NCBI RefSeq assembly: GCF_009900715.1
Contig: NZ_JAAAJC010000003.1
Span: forward strand, 1 to 64,000
Direction of reading: 5' to 3'
DNA: 64,000 bases
Source of the DNA: Halococcus salsus
GTDB lineage: Archaea; Halobacteriota; Halobacteria; Halobacteriales; Halococcaceae
Shown here: positions 55,954 to 64,000 of the stretch, piece after piece
Layout of the letters: every line of letters starts with the position of its first letter
Numbering within the stretch: the stretch's first letter is position 1
Made by a program: the position numbers and the translations under genes
Notes under the pieces: model-generated
Seen by the model: only the letters and a program-made list of their open reading frames with translations
Database searches by the model: none
Told to the model about the DNA's origin: nothing

Positions 55954-56298
55954 ATGAGTGATACCGACGAAACCCGACAGCAGGGCATCGAGTTCGGTGA
56001 GTTCGAGGAGACGATGGAGTCGCTCGACTACCCGGTCGAGCACTCGGATCTCGTCGCCGACCACGGCGACGCCGAACTCGAACTCCCGAACGGCGACGCG
56101 ACGCTCGAAGAGGTGCTCGAACCCCTCCAGGACGAAGAACAGACCTACCAGGACAAAGAAGAACTCGAAACCATGATCATGAACATGGTCGGCGACGACG
56201 CGATCGGTCGGGAGAACTACTCCGACCGTGACTCGGCGGGTATCGGCGAGGAACCCGACGAGGGTGAGGACGGGGACGACGAAGAACAGTCGCTCTGA
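55954..56298 (+). CDS. DUF5789 (DUF2795-like) halobacterial protein
   Basis: 114-aa acidic protein. The core LDYPVEHSDLVADHGDAELE, then LPNGDATLEEVLEPL resembles the small DUF5789/DUF2795 fold of haloarchaea, followed by a D/E-rich tail. Unknown function. It ends adjacent to the ABC transporter stop on the other strand. Confidence 0.75.
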   Translation: MSDTDETRQQGIEFGEFEETMESLDYPVEHSDLVADHGDAELELPNGDATLEEVLEPLQDEEQTYQDKEELETMIMNMVGDDAIGRENYSDRDSAGIGEEPDEGEDGDDEEQSL

Positions 56299-58242
56299 TC
56301 AGTCGTCGCCGCTTTCGGCGGTCTGGGCCTGGCGCTGGGTCGCGCGCTCGATGAACTCCTCGGGGAGCTCGTCGATCTCGCCGGCCTGGACCGCCCAGAG
56401 GTTGGCGTACAACCCGTTTTCGTCGATGAGTTCCTCGTGGGTCCCGTGTTCGCGGACCCGACCGTTCTCCAGCACCACGATCTGGTCGGCGTCCTTGATC
56501 GTCGAGAGCCGGTGGGCGATCGAGAAGGTGGTTCGCTCCTCGGTGAGGCGGTCGAGCGAGCGCTGGATCAGCATCTCGGTCTCGGTATCCACATCGGAAG
56601 TCGCCTCGTCGAGGATCATGATCTCGGGGTCGCTCAGGATGGCCCGCGCGATCGTGATGCGCTGGCGCTGGCCGCCCGAGAGTTTGACTCCGCGCTCGCC
56701 CGCCATCGTCTCGTAGCCCTCCGGGAGGTTGGTGATGAACTCGTGGGCCTCGGCGGCTTTGGCGGCCTCGACTATCTCCTCGTCGCTCGCCTCGAAGGTC
56801 CCGTAGGCGATGTTCTCCTTGATCGTCCCGTAGAAGAGGTACGACTCCTGGGAGACGTAGCCGATCGCGCGCCGGAGGCTCGACAGCGTGACCTCGTCGA
56901 TGTCGGTGCCGTCGACCCGTATCTCGCCCTCGTCGACGTCGTACATCCTGAGCAGGAGCTTCAATACTGTTGATTTCCCCGCGCCGGTGGGACCGACGAG
57001 CGCGATCGTCTCGCCGCCCCGGACGTCGAAGGAGACGTCCTCGACGGTGGGGCCGCCGTCGCCGCGCTCCGCCTCGTAGCCGAAGGTCACGTCGTCGTAC
57101 TCGACGCGGCCCTCCGTCACCGTGAGGTCCGTCGCGTCGGGGTCCTGGGCGAGTCGGCTCGGCTCGTTCATCAGCCCGAAGATCCGCTCGGCGGAGGCGC
57201 GGGCGCGCTGGTACATGTTGATGATCTCGCCGAACTGCGCCATCGGCCAGATGAACCGCTGGGTGTAGAGGATGAACGTCGTGAACGTCCCGACGGTGAG
57301 AGTTCCGGTGAACGGACCGGGTGCGACGCCGGTGAGTACCCAGTAGCCGCCGACGAGGAAGGTGAGCACGAAGCCGATCCCGGAGATGACCTGGAGCATC
57401 GGGAAGAACTTGATCCGGATTCGGATGGCACCCCAGTTGGCGTCGTAGTAGGCCTGCGAGACATCGTCGACCCGGTCGGACTCGTAATCCTCGGTGCTCG
57501 TGGACTTGATGACTTGGATCCCACCGAGATTGTTTTCGAGCCGGGAGTTGACCTGGCCAACCGAGGAGCGAACCTCCGCGTACTTGGGCTGGATACGCTG
57601 GATGAAGTAGTACGTAAAGGCCGCTACCAGCGGGACCGGAATCAGCGACACCAGCGCGAGCTGCCAGTTGAGTTTGAGCATGATCGCAGCGATCCCCACG
57701 ACCATCGCCGAGAGTCTGAACAGCGAGTTCAGCCCGCCGTTGAGGAACTGTTCGAGCCGGTTGACGTCGTTCGAGAGGATCGACATCATTTCCCCGGTTT
57801 GCTTGTCGGCGAAGAAGTCCATGTTGAGTCGCTGCATCTTGTCGTAGGTGTCGGTCCGTACCGAGTGCTGGATGTTCTGCGAGAAGGCGTTCCAGCCCCA
57901 GTTCCGACCGTAGTGGAAGATCGCGCCACCGAAGAAGGAGACACAGATCAGCCCGACGAGCAGCCAGAACTGGCCCGTTCGCGTCGTCGGAAGCGACGAC
58001 TGGGCGATCGGTATCGGGTCGAGGGTGAACGCCCGGTTACCGCGAAAGACCGCGTCGATGCCGATACCGAGGAGCAGCGGCGGCAGGAGGTCGAGCATCC
58101 GGGCGACGAGACTCGTAAGCGTCCCTACGGCAAAGGAAAACCAGTTCTCGCGACCGTAGACCGCGAAGAGCTGGCGCATCGCGTTCTCCGTTCCCTCCCG
58201 TTGTTCTTCAAAAGGGTCGTCCTCATCGAAAGAAAAACTCAT
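56299..58242 (-). CDS. ABC exporter, fused permease and ATPase
   Basis: 647-aa half-transporter. The N-terminal 340 residues are an ABC_membrane type 1 domain with six TMs and the coupling-helix region (DFFADKQTGEMMSILSNDVN). The ATPase has Walker A GPTGAGKSTV, Q-loop VSQESYLFYG, signature LSGGQRQRITIARAIL, Walker B IMILDEATSDVD and H-loop SIAHRLST. It forms a dimer that exports lipids, peptides or drugs; cargo cannot be inferred. Start ATG 58242. Confidence 0.92.
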   Translation of the reverse strand: MSFSFDEDDPFEEQREGTENAMRQLFAVYGRENWFSFAVGTLTSLVARMLDLLPPLLLGIGIDAVFRGNRAFTLDPIPIAQSSLPTTRTGQFWLLVGLICVSFFGGAIFHYGRNWGWNAFSQNIQHSVRTDTYDKMQRLNMDFFADKQTGEMMSILSNDVNRLEQFLNGGLNSLFRLSAMVVGIAAIMLKLNWQLALVSLIPVPLVAAFTYYFIQRIQPKYAEVRSSVGQVNSRLENNLGGIQVIKSTSTEDYESDRVDDVSQAYYDANWGAIRIRIKFFPMLQVISGIGFVLTFLVGGYWVLTGVAPGPFTGTLTVGTFTTFILYTQRFIWPMAQFGEIINMYQRARASAERIFGLMNEPSRLAQDPDATDLTVTEGRVEYDDVTFGYEAERGDGGPTVEDVSFDVRGGETIALVGPTGAGKSTVLKLLLRMYDVDEGEIRVDGTDIDEVTLSSLRRAIGYVSQESYLFYGTIKENIAYGTFEASDEEIVEAAKAAEAHEFITNLPEGYETMAGERGVKLSGGQRQRITIARAILSDPEIMILDEATSDVDTETEMLIQRSLDRLTEERTTFSIAHRLSTIKDADQIVVLENGRVREHGTHEELIDENGLYANLWAVQAGEIDELPEEFIERATQRQAQTAESGDD

Positions 58243-58342
58243 TGGACGATCGAAACGGGTACTCGCTTAAAACACTTCTCAACGGACAGAACCGCTCTCC
58301 GGCGAAAATCCCCGGGTTTCGGTGTCCACGGGGACGAACTCC

Positions 58343-58858
58343 TCACCCGGAGTTCTCGATCGTGACTCGGTGGCCGGCGTGGATCCCGTGGCTCCGCATC
58401 CACCCGCGCGGGACTTCGAGGATGTACTTCCCCTCCCCAGTCCGTTCGATCGACTCGCCGTTCTCGTTCGGTCCGGGTGCCGGCGCTTCCCGGATCGCGT
58501 TGATCCGGCCGTCGGCCCCGATGAAGACTATGTCGAGCGGGTAGTCCATCTCACGCATCACGTAGGTGTGCTCGGAGCTCTGCTCGTAGGTGAACAGCAT
58601 CCCGGAACCGTTCGCGAGCGAGGGGGTGTCGGAGAGCCCGGTGTACTTCTTCTGGTAGGTGTCGGCGATCCGGACGTCGACCGTCCCGAGGGTCCGAGAG
58701 CAGTTGTTCGTGATCGTCACCTCGGCACGGTCGTACTCCTGGGGGGTGCCCATCAGCGACATCGGCGAGGGAACCACGCCGGCGACCACCGCCGAGGTCA
58801 CCACCAGCGCGACCACCGAAAGCCCGAAGACGATGTTCACGATGCGCTGGAGCGACAT
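58343..58858 (-). CDS. DUF192 family exported protein
   Basis: 171-aa protein with an N-terminal TM (IVFGLSVVALVVTSAVVAGV) followed by a DUF192 domain: KKYTGLSDTPSLANGSGMLF, YVMREMDYPLDIVFIGADG and a final EVPRGWMRSHGIHAGHRV. The fold is small and beta-rich, facing outside. Role unknown in haloarchaea. Divergent from tRNA-Val. Confidence 0.85.
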   Translation of the reverse strand: MSLQRIVNIVFGLSVVALVVTSAVVAGVVPSPMSLMGTPQEYDRAEVTITNNCSRTLGTVDVRIADTYQKKYTGLSDTPSLANGSGMLFTYEQSSEHTYVMREMDYPLDIVFIGADGRINAIREAPAPGPNENGESIERTGEGKYILEVPRGWMRSHGIHAGHRVTIENSG

Positions 58859-58941
58859 ATCCGAGGCTGGTCGCGTGGAGCCTAAACCGTTCCGACGACC
58901 GACGGAAAGGGTTATTTTCCGTGCCCCGGTTCGCCCATACG

Positions 58942-59015
58942 GGGCTCGTGGTCTAGTTGGTTATGACGCGGCCTTTACAAGGCCGAGATCGGTGGTTCGA
59001 ATCCGCCTGAGCCCA
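58942..59015 (+). tRNA. tRNA-Val (TAC)
   Basis: 74-nt cloverleaf: acceptor GGGCTCG/TGAGCCC (one mismatch-like end pair), D arm GTC...GAC with TAGTTGGTT, anticodon arm CGGCC-TTTACAA-GGCCG, T arm GGTGG-TTCGAAT-CCGCC, discriminator A. Its 3' end is repeated twice more downstream. Confidence 0.92.
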
Positions 59016-59178
59016 CTGATTTTGCCGCGAACGAACGTGAGTGGCAAGCAGTGACGCGAGGGCGATTCGAATGGGAGAACGGGCGAGCCGTGAGCAGCGA
59101 GCGACGTTCGCGTAGTTCGAATCCGCCCGAGCCCATGAATTCCTGCGAACGATCGTGGTTCGATTCCGTCCGAGTCCA
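58995..59178 (+). repeat. Three successive copies of the tRNA-Val 3' end
   Basis: The 21-mer beginning GTTCGAATCCGCC occurs in the tRNA (58995-59015), at 59115-59135 (one change) and at 59158-59178 (three changes). Short flanks such as GAACGA are also repeated. Successive decay suggests several past insertions or duplications at this site. Confidence 0.75.
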
Positions 59179-59321
59179 CTCGATCGAATCGGTGATTCCC
59201 ACAACCGTCGGTCGACGATTCGGTGCGTACGATGGATGAACGGCCCGTGAAGGATGGCACGGACCGTTCCGAAAGCAAGTCTTGCAGGCGATGGCAGCCC
59301 TTGGTAGCTGACTGCGGTCGT

Positions 59322-59347
59322 GTCGAGACGAGGATGGGGATTGAAAC
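59322..59347 (+). repeat. Lone CRISPR-repeat-like sequence
   Basis: GTCGAGACG, a short AT-poor centre, then GGGGATTGAAAC. Many archaeal CRISPR repeats end ATTGAAAC or ATTGAAGC, and some halobacterial repeats begin GTCGAGACG. Only a single copy is present, with no spacers and no cas genes in the window, so this is at best a relic and may be chance. Confidence 0.2.
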
Positions 59348-59566
59348 TACGGTCCGTACTCTCGGGAGGGGAAGGTTTCACACAGCAACGAGCTGCCGCC
59401 GTCTGTCGGTCCGAAAGGCATAACGAGGCACTGCGCGACGCTATCGACGGACGCTCACCGCGGATCATGGCACCGACCGACGCGTCGTTTCGTGGTAAGT
59501 GAGGGCATAGGCCGGCTTGCGACCGATGTGAATGATTTCATATAGCGGCCGGTCATGAGGGGCCGC

Positions 59567-60106
59567 ATGGCGACCGAGGGTAAAGCCCGACCCGGTCCCC
59601 GGGACGACTACCCCTTCGCGCCGGACGAGGTTCCAGTGGTGGAGTGGAGCGGCGAGGTCGAGCACGACGACGGGTCGGAGGAGGCGTTGTTCGCGGCGAC
59701 CGAGCGGCGGCTAGTCTGCGTGACGCGAACGGGCGAGGAGATCGTGGACTACACCCGGATCGCCGGGGTCGAAACGCGGTCCGAGAGCGGCGAGTCGGCT
59801 GGGGGGAGCTACCGCGACCTCACGGCCGGCGGGGTGGTGTTCACCGCCGCCGGGCTCGGAACGCTGGTGATCGCCGACCGGATCATCGGGATGTCGGTCG
59901 GTGTCGTGGTCGTCCTCATCGGTGTGCTGTTGCTCCTCGACGTGCTCCGGAACCTCCGGAGCGGGAGCGGGATGATGACGATCGAGGCGACGGTCGAACG
60001 TATTCGACTCGACCGGGTCGATGCCGCACCGCTCCAGATCACCGCCACGGAGCGGGTCGCGACGAGGCTCTGCGACCTCATCGCCGACGCACGCGACGAG
60101 CAATGA
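59567..60106 (+). CDS. Membrane protein with PH-like/YokE-type domain
   Basis: 179-aa protein. The N-terminal half is beta-rich (EEALFAATERRLVCVTRTGE, then EIVDYTRIAGVETRSE), resembling bacterial PH-like domains that end in VDYxxI. Two central TMs follow (LTAGGVVFTAAGLGTLVIAD; VGVVVVLIGVLLLLDVLR) and a beta-rich end (MMTIEATVERIRLDRV). A TATA-like TTTCATATAG at 59537-59546 lies about 25 bp before ATG 59567, fitting a leaderless transcript, so this start was preferred to 59555. Function unknown. Confidence 0.75.
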   Translation: MATEGKARPGPRDDYPFAPDEVPVVEWSGEVEHDDGSEEALFAATERRLVCVTRTGEEIVDYTRIAGVETRSESGESAGGSYRDLTAGGVVFTAAGLGTLVIADRIIGMSVGVVVVLIGVLLLLDVLRNLRSGSGMMTIEATVERIRLDRVDAAPLQITATERVATRLCDLIADARDEQ

Positions 60107-60144
60107 GTTACTGAACGGCTGAAAAACGTCTCGGTTCGACGGGT

Positions 60145-60930
60145 TCAGCGCCGACGCACGAGGAACGCGACCCCGAGCAACGCGATCACAGCTACGACGG
60201 GTCCGAAGCCGGGCCCGCTCCCGCCGCTGCCGCCGCTCTCGTTCCCGGCGCTCCCGTTCGCCTCGCCGCTCGTTCCGGCCCCGCCGTCGCTCGCGGCGGT
60301 CGTTTCGGCACCGCCCGAGTCGGCCTGGGTGGCGGCGCTCGTCGCGTCGCCCTCACCGCTGGTGGCGGTGCCGGAGCTGTCCTGGACCGTGACGTCCGCG
60401 ATGTCGACGACCCGGCGGTCGGAGTCGCCCTGATAGACCGGCTCGTCGGCGTCGGCGTCGAACGCACCGTTGCCGTTGGAGTCAGCGTAGAGCACCGCGG
60501 TCAGGGACTCCGAACCGTTCAGCGGGCGGTTGAGCTCGATACGGATGTTATCGGCGACCCCGCCGTTGAGGAGGTACGACGACCCGATGACCCGCTCCTC
60601 CCCGCCGCTGGTACCGTTGATGACGATGAAGCCGTTGGTGGGGAGCGTCGCCGAGTCGACGAGGATCGTCTCACCGCTCGACTCCTGGTCGTTGAACGTG
60701 ATGCTCGGCCCGTCCGACGCGCCGGCGGTGCCCGTGCTCCCGTCGGCGGTCGCCGCCTCGGTGGCCGAGTCACTCGCCGTGGTCGTGCTCTCCGCCGTCG
60801 TGGTGTTCCCGGTATCGGTCGTCGACTGCTGCGGATGGAGGGGGCCCGTGGCCGCGAGCGCGCCGCCAGCGCCGGCACCCACTATCAACAGGGCCGACAC
60901 GAGGGCGACAACGAGGGTATTCGTTCGCAT
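60145..60930 (-). CDS. PGF-CTERM surface protein with DUF7282-like domain
   Basis: 261-aa exported protein. Signal peptide (residues 1-26) is followed by a Thr/Ser linker and a beta-rich DUF7282-like domain (GPSITFNDQESSGETILVD, SSYLLNGGVADNIRIELNR, SLTAVLYADSNGNGAFD). A Gly/Ser stalk follows, then PGFGPVVAVIALLGVAFLV with RRR: the PGF-CTERM sorting signal. Archaeosortase A removes this signal and links the protein to a lipid; pssA at 24.8 kb belongs to that pathway. Probably an S-layer-associated protein. Confidence 0.88.
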   Translation of the reverse strand: MRTNTLVVALVSALLIVGAGAGGALAATGPLHPQQSTTDTGNTTTAESTTTASDSATEAATADGSTGTAGASDGPSITFNDQESSGETILVDSATLPTNGFIVINGTSGGEERVIGSSYLLNGGVADNIRIELNRPLNGSESLTAVLYADSNGNGAFDADADEPVYQGDSDRRVVDIADVTVQDSSGTATSGEGDATSAATQADSGGAETTAASDGGAGTSGEANGSAGNESGGSGGSGPGFGPVVAVIALLGVAFLVRRR

Positions 60931-61119
60931 GTTGGATACCGGTAGAAAGCCATGAACCATAAAAGTAGACATCCGCGCTCGCACCGGCGGCCCGAACACG
61001 GGGACGACGGCCGTATCGATCGCATGACTGTCCATGGTCGGCGCGGTCGAACCGAGCCCCAGTGACCACCGAAGCGGGAGTCACCCGCGGGCTTATTCCG
61101 CCGGGCGCGTAGGTTCGGT

Positions 61120-61932
61120 ATGAGCGGTCTCAGTCTCGACGGCACCCAGCTCGACCGGTACTCGCGTCACATCATCATGGACGGCGTGGGACCCGCGGGC
61201 CAGTCGGCGCTGCTCGATTCGCGCGTGCTCGTCGTCGGTGCCGGCGGGCTCGGTTCGCCCGTCATCGAGTATCTCGCGGCCGCGGGCGTCGGAACCCTCG
61301 GGATCGCCGACGACGACGTCGTCGAACGGAGCAACCTCCAGCGCCAGGTGATCCACGGCGACGGTGACGTGGGTCGAAAGAAGGTCGAGAGCGCGGCCGC
61401 GTTCGTCGCGGACCTGAACCCCGACGTCGCGGTCGAACCCCACGACGTCCGCGTCGGACCCGACACCGTCGCCGACCTCGTCGCCGACTACGACTTCGTG
61501 GTCGACGGGGCCGACAATTTCCGGACGCGGTACCTCGTCAACGACGCGTGTACGCTCGCGGGGATCCCCTTCTCCCACGGCGCGATCTACCGCTTCGAGG
61601 GCCAGATCACGACCTTCACCCAGGGTTCGCCGTGCTATCGGTGTCTGTTCGCCGAAGCCCCGCCCGCCGGCACGGTCCCCGACTGCGCGACCACGGGCGT
61701 GCTCGGCGTGCTACCGGGGGTCGTGGGCTCGATACAGGCCACCGAGACCGTCAAACACCTCGTCGGGATCGGCGAGAGCCTCGACGGCCGACTGCTCCAC
61801 TACGACGCGCTCGGGATGAACTTCGAGGAACTCCCGATCAAATCGGATCCGGACTGTCCGGTCTGTGGCGAGAACGGTATCGAGTCGGTCGACGAGGTCG
61901 AGTACGTCGGGTCGTGTGCGGTCGCGGAGTAA
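61120..61932 (+). CDS. ubaA: E1-like SAMP-activating enzyme UbaA (ThiF/MoeB family)
   Basis: 270-aa adenylyltransferase. The ATP loop VLVVGAGGLGSPVIEYLAAA, the motif NLQRQ, catalytic Cys in DCATTGVLG, and zinc ligands CYRC and CPVC match UbaA/MoeB. UbaA activates the ubiquitin-like SAMPs for protein sampylation, tRNA thiolation and molybdopterin synthesis in haloarchaea. A JAMM-type desampylase candidate lies at 18.8 kb. Start ATG 61120. Confidence 0.92.
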   Translation: MSGLSLDGTQLDRYSRHIIMDGVGPAGQSALLDSRVLVVGAGGLGSPVIEYLAAAGVGTLGIADDDVVERSNLQRQVIHGDGDVGRKKVESAAAFVADLNPDVAVEPHDVRVGPDTVADLVADYDFVVDGADNFRTRYLVNDACTLAGIPFSHGAIYRFEGQITTFTQGSPCYRCLFAEAPPAGTVPDCATTGVLGVLPGVVGSIQATETVKHLVGIGESLDGRLLHYDALGMNFEELPIKSDPDCPVCGENGIESVDEVEYVGSCAVAE

Positions 61933-61946
61933 GTGAACAGACCTGG

Positions 61947-62357
61947 TCAGTCGGCAGGACCATCGGTTGAGTCCGTGAGTACGGTCACGGCCGTGCCGAG
62001 GTCATTCACCACGAATAGATCGGCCGACTCGTCGACGAGGTCGATCCGGAGTCGGTTCCTGAGGCCGCCACCGAACAACGTATCGAGGAAGCCACCGGTC
62101 AAACGTGGTTCCGTATCGACAGTTTCGATGTCTTCGAGCGAGACGCTCCATCGTCTTCCGGCGAGAGCGTGATCGAGGTGGTGTGGATTGAACAGGAGCC
62201 GTGCGTTCGTCAAGAATAGCTTTCCGCCTACTTGGCGGCGACCTTGAAGGTGGTTGGCAGCACGACTCCATTCGATCCGCTCGTCGGCATCCGCGTCGTG
62301 GCTCGTGACCCACCAGTCTCCGATCCGATTTCGAGTGGGTGGTCGGGATCCAGTCAT
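61947..62357 (-). CDS. GRAM-domain protein
   Basis: 136-aa protein: GKLFLTNARLLFNPHHLDHA followed by WSVSLEDIETVDTEPRLTGG and RLRIDLVDESADLFVVND match a GRAM/PH-like membrane-lipid or peptide-binding fold (LTNxRLxF pattern). ATG 62357 overlaps the upstream gene's stop by four bases (ATGA), indicating cotranslation with the cobalamin-binding-like protein. No TM. Confidence 0.8.
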   Translation of the reverse strand: MTGSRPPTRNRIGDWWVTSHDADADERIEWSRAANHLQGRRQVGGKLFLTNARLLFNPHHLDHALAGRRWSVSLEDIETVDTEPRLTGGFLDTLFGGGLRNRLRIDLVDESADLFVVNDLGTAVTVLTDSTDGPAD

Positions 62358-63271
62358 GGTTCGATCGGTGTCGCCTGCAAAGACCGGGCGACGTCCGACG
62401 GCGGCGCGTCGAACAGTTCGGGCTGGACCAGCCCCGCGAGGTGTTCGAGCGAATCGACGAGCCGCGGCCCGGGGCGGTTCATGAACCGGTGGCCATCGAG
62501 CGCGTAGGCGCGGCCCTCCCGGACGGCGGTGAGGTCGTGCCAGCCCTCGCGCTCGGTGAGGTCCGCGAGGTTCTCGGCGGTCTGGTCGAGGTCGAAGCCG
62601 CAGGGGGCGACCACGAGCACCTCGGGGTCGTACTCGCGGATCGCGTCCCACTCGCGCGGGCGCGAGGCACCGCCGGGTTCGGTGAAGCCCTCGGACCCAC
62701 CCGCGAGCTCGACCATCTCGGGGACCCAGTGACCGGCGGTCATCACGGGATCGGTCCAGTCGAGCACCGTCACGCGCGGGCGGCGCTCGACGGATCCCGT
62801 CGCCGCCTCGACCGCCGCGACGCGGGCTTCGAGGGCCGCAACGAGTTCCTCCGCACGCTCCTCTCGTCCCACGGCCCGTCCTACGCGTCGGATGTCGCCG
62901 AGCACGTCGTCGATGGAGTGCGGGTCGGTCGTGAGCACCTCACAGTCGAGGTCCAACCGGTCGATGGCCTCCCGCACGAGCACCGAATCCACGGCACAGA
63001 CGTCACAGATCCCCTGGGAGACCACGAGGTCGGGGTCGAGCCGGTCGAGGGTCGCGAGGTCGATGTCGTAGACCCCCTCGCCCTCCTCGGCTTCGAGGAC
63101 CTGGCTATCGATCTCGGCGCTCGACGCCTCGGCATCCACTCGCGAGCGGTTGACGGCGGGTTTCTCGGTCACCGCCGGTGGGTAGTCGCACTCGTGGGAG
63201 ACCCCGACGGGTTCGACCCCGAGCGCGGAGACGATCTCGGTCGCCGACGGGAGCAGCGAGACGACGCGCAT
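62354..63271 (-). CDS. BtuF-like periplasmic-binding-fold protein without signal peptide
   Basis: 305-aa class III substrate-binding fold: MRVVSLLPSATEIVSALGVE, GVSHECDYPP, VVSQGICDVCAV and a final RPGPRLVDSLEHLAGLV, as in haloarchaeal cobalamin-binding BtuF-like proteins. It starts without any signal peptide or lipobox, so it appears cytosolic, unlike a transporter subunit. It may act as a cobamide carrier or have another ligand. Coupled to the GRAM gene by ATGA. Confidence 0.82.
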   Translation of the reverse strand: MRVVSLLPSATEIVSALGVEPVGVSHECDYPPAVTEKPAVNRSRVDAEASSAEIDSQVLEAEEGEGVYDIDLATLDRLDPDLVVSQGICDVCAVDSVLVREAIDRLDLDCEVLTTDPHSIDDVLGDIRRVGRAVGREERAEELVAALEARVAAVEAATGSVERRPRVTVLDWTDPVMTAGHWVPEMVELAGGSEGFTEPGGASRPREWDAIREYDPEVLVVAPCGFDLDQTAENLADLTEREGWHDLTAVREGRAYALDGHRFMNRPGPRLVDSLEHLAGLVQPELFDAPPSDVARSLQATPIEP

Positions 63272-63345
63272 GGGTCGAGATGGGGCGGCGAAGCCAAAGC
63301 CTTCGTGGTCGAACGGGTTTTCACCGCGACGGCGCAAGACCGACC

Positions 63346-63954
63346 ATGCAGACGACCGCCGGGACCTATCGCGTCCTCCGGAGCCCACGCGACCCCGACG
63401 AACTCCTCCTGCTCGACGTCGAGAGCCAGGATCCGACGTACGTCCCCTCGACCGGCTACGAGGGCGACCTCGCGGAGCGGGTGGCGGAACTCGAAGCCGG
63501 CAACCGGATCGCGGCCGAGATCGTCTGGGCGGACGGCCCGCGGTTCGCGGCCGTCGAGACCGAGACCGAAACCACCGTCGAGTTCGTCGACGGCGCGACG
63601 GGGATCTTCGAGGCCGCACGCGAGACGTGGAACGAGGCCGAGCGCGAGGGACGGGCGATGAACTCCCGGGTGACCAGGGACACCGACGGCGAACCGAACG
63701 GGGTGGTCTACACCTTCGCGAAGCAGTCGGGCGAACGCGACCTCTTCACCGAGTTCCGGGACGGCGTCACCCCGCTCGAACCGCTGATCGACCGGCTCGC
63801 GGAGGGCGCGGAGCCGCCGTTCGCGGGCTTCGTCATCCGACCGGCGGACGAACCGTTCGTCCTCGTCGCGCTCGCGATCGACCGGACGGGACCGCTCGCC
63901 GAGACCATCCGCGAGACCTACGCTGGGGCCGCCCGAACGACGCACGGTTTATAG
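63346..63954 (+). CDS. DUF6663 family halobacterial protein
   Basis: 202-aa acidic soluble protein. The start TTAGTYRVLRSPRDPDELLL and the end PPFAGFVIRPADEPFVLVAL match a conserved halobacterial family (DUF6663). No motif indicates chemistry. ATG 63346; divergent from the BtuF-like gene. Confidence 0.75.
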   Translation: MQTTAGTYRVLRSPRDPDELLLLDVESQDPTYVPSTGYEGDLAERVAELEAGNRIAAEIVWADGPRFAAVETETETTVEFVDGATGIFEAARETWNEAEREGRAMNSRVTRDTDGEPNGVVYTFAKQSGERDLFTEFRDGVTPLEPLIDRLAEGAEPPFAGFVIRPADEPFVLVALAIDRTGPLAETIRETYAGAARTTHGL

Positions 63955-63977
63955 GACGGGCCGGTGAAAGGCGCGGT

Positions 63978-64000
63978 ATGCTCGACGAGGCAGACCGCAC
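63978..64000 (+). CDS. Start of a gene cut by the right window edge
   Basis: ATG 63978 opens MLDEADRT, in a typical acidic halobacterial style, and runs off the window end. It lies 23 bp after the DUF6663 stop. Product unknown. Confidence 0.35.

Overview
The window comes from a haloarchaeon (class Halobacteria). Its DNA is GC-rich and most proteins are very acidic. It carries an archaeal gene set: ribosomal S3Ae and S15, aIF2-beta, KEOPS Pcc1, a doublet histone, RibL, UbaA, MptD, twin-arginine lipoproteins and a PGF-CTERM surface protein. The six tRNA genes encode no 3' CCA, and a CCA-adding enzyme gene lies beside two of them. Several conserved halobacterial proteins of unknown function point the same way. 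The species cannot be named from this sequence.

Layout. 0-12 kb: a truncated secreted beta-helix protein, a TrkA-type ion channel, a DUF4349 lipoprotein, a macrodomain protein, an MBL hydrolase, a membrane-anchored beta-propeller-like protein, an OB/Cas4-nuclease/Dna2-type helicase, an AT-rich orphan and a PiT phosphate permease. 12-18 kb: an archaeal type IV pilus-like assembly operon (ATPase, double-length TadC platform, Ig-domain pilin-like protein). 18-28.5 kb: RibL and a JAMM protease, a DHH phosphoesterase with S1 domain, a PLD protein, a HEAT protein with a very acidic N-terminus, archaetidylserine synthase, a halocyanin, and the conserved rps15-recJ-like-pcc1-rps3ae operon. 28.7-34.8 kb: tRNA-Ala, an AT-rich HsdR_N-type nuclease gene, tRNA-Phe, then metabolic and membrane genes.

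34.86-41.41 kb is an integrated mobile element of about 6.5 kb. It is bounded by a 52-bp direct repeat (51/52 identical) that includes the 3' end of a tRNA-Met(CAT) gene. It carries a tyrosine integrase with a cysteine cluster, a five-gene translationally coupled operon in which three consecutive proteins are paralogues, two orphan genes, and about 2 kb without convincing genes. That gap contains repeated promoter-like boxes and two segments with strong predicted RNA structure. No replication, capsid or spike gene is recognisable. This is the most novel part of the window.

41.4-64 kb returns to the chromosome: tRNA-Met and tRNA-Asn, cca, a histone deacetylase-family/histone operon, an OB-fold ssDNA-binding protein, and tRNA-Arg followed by a duplicated tRNA 3' end and a FokI-like nuclease gene. 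Then follow MaoC, DUF4112, DUF309 and Excalibur proteins, aIF2-beta, MptD, a MazG-like protein, a creatininase-family enzyme, an ABC exporter and a DUF192 protein. tRNA-Val is followed by two more degenerate copies of its own 3' end. The window ends with a PGF-CTERM protein, UbaA, GRAM and cobalamin-binding proteins and a DUF6663 protein.

Links between genes: UbaA (SAMP/E1) and the JAMM protein form two ends of a ubiquitin-like modifier cycle. PssA and the PGF-CTERM protein fit the archaeosortase pathway. RibL, MptD and the creatininase-family protein all touch flavin or pterin metabolism. At least three AT-rich, defence- or mobility-like insertions lie beside tRNA genes.
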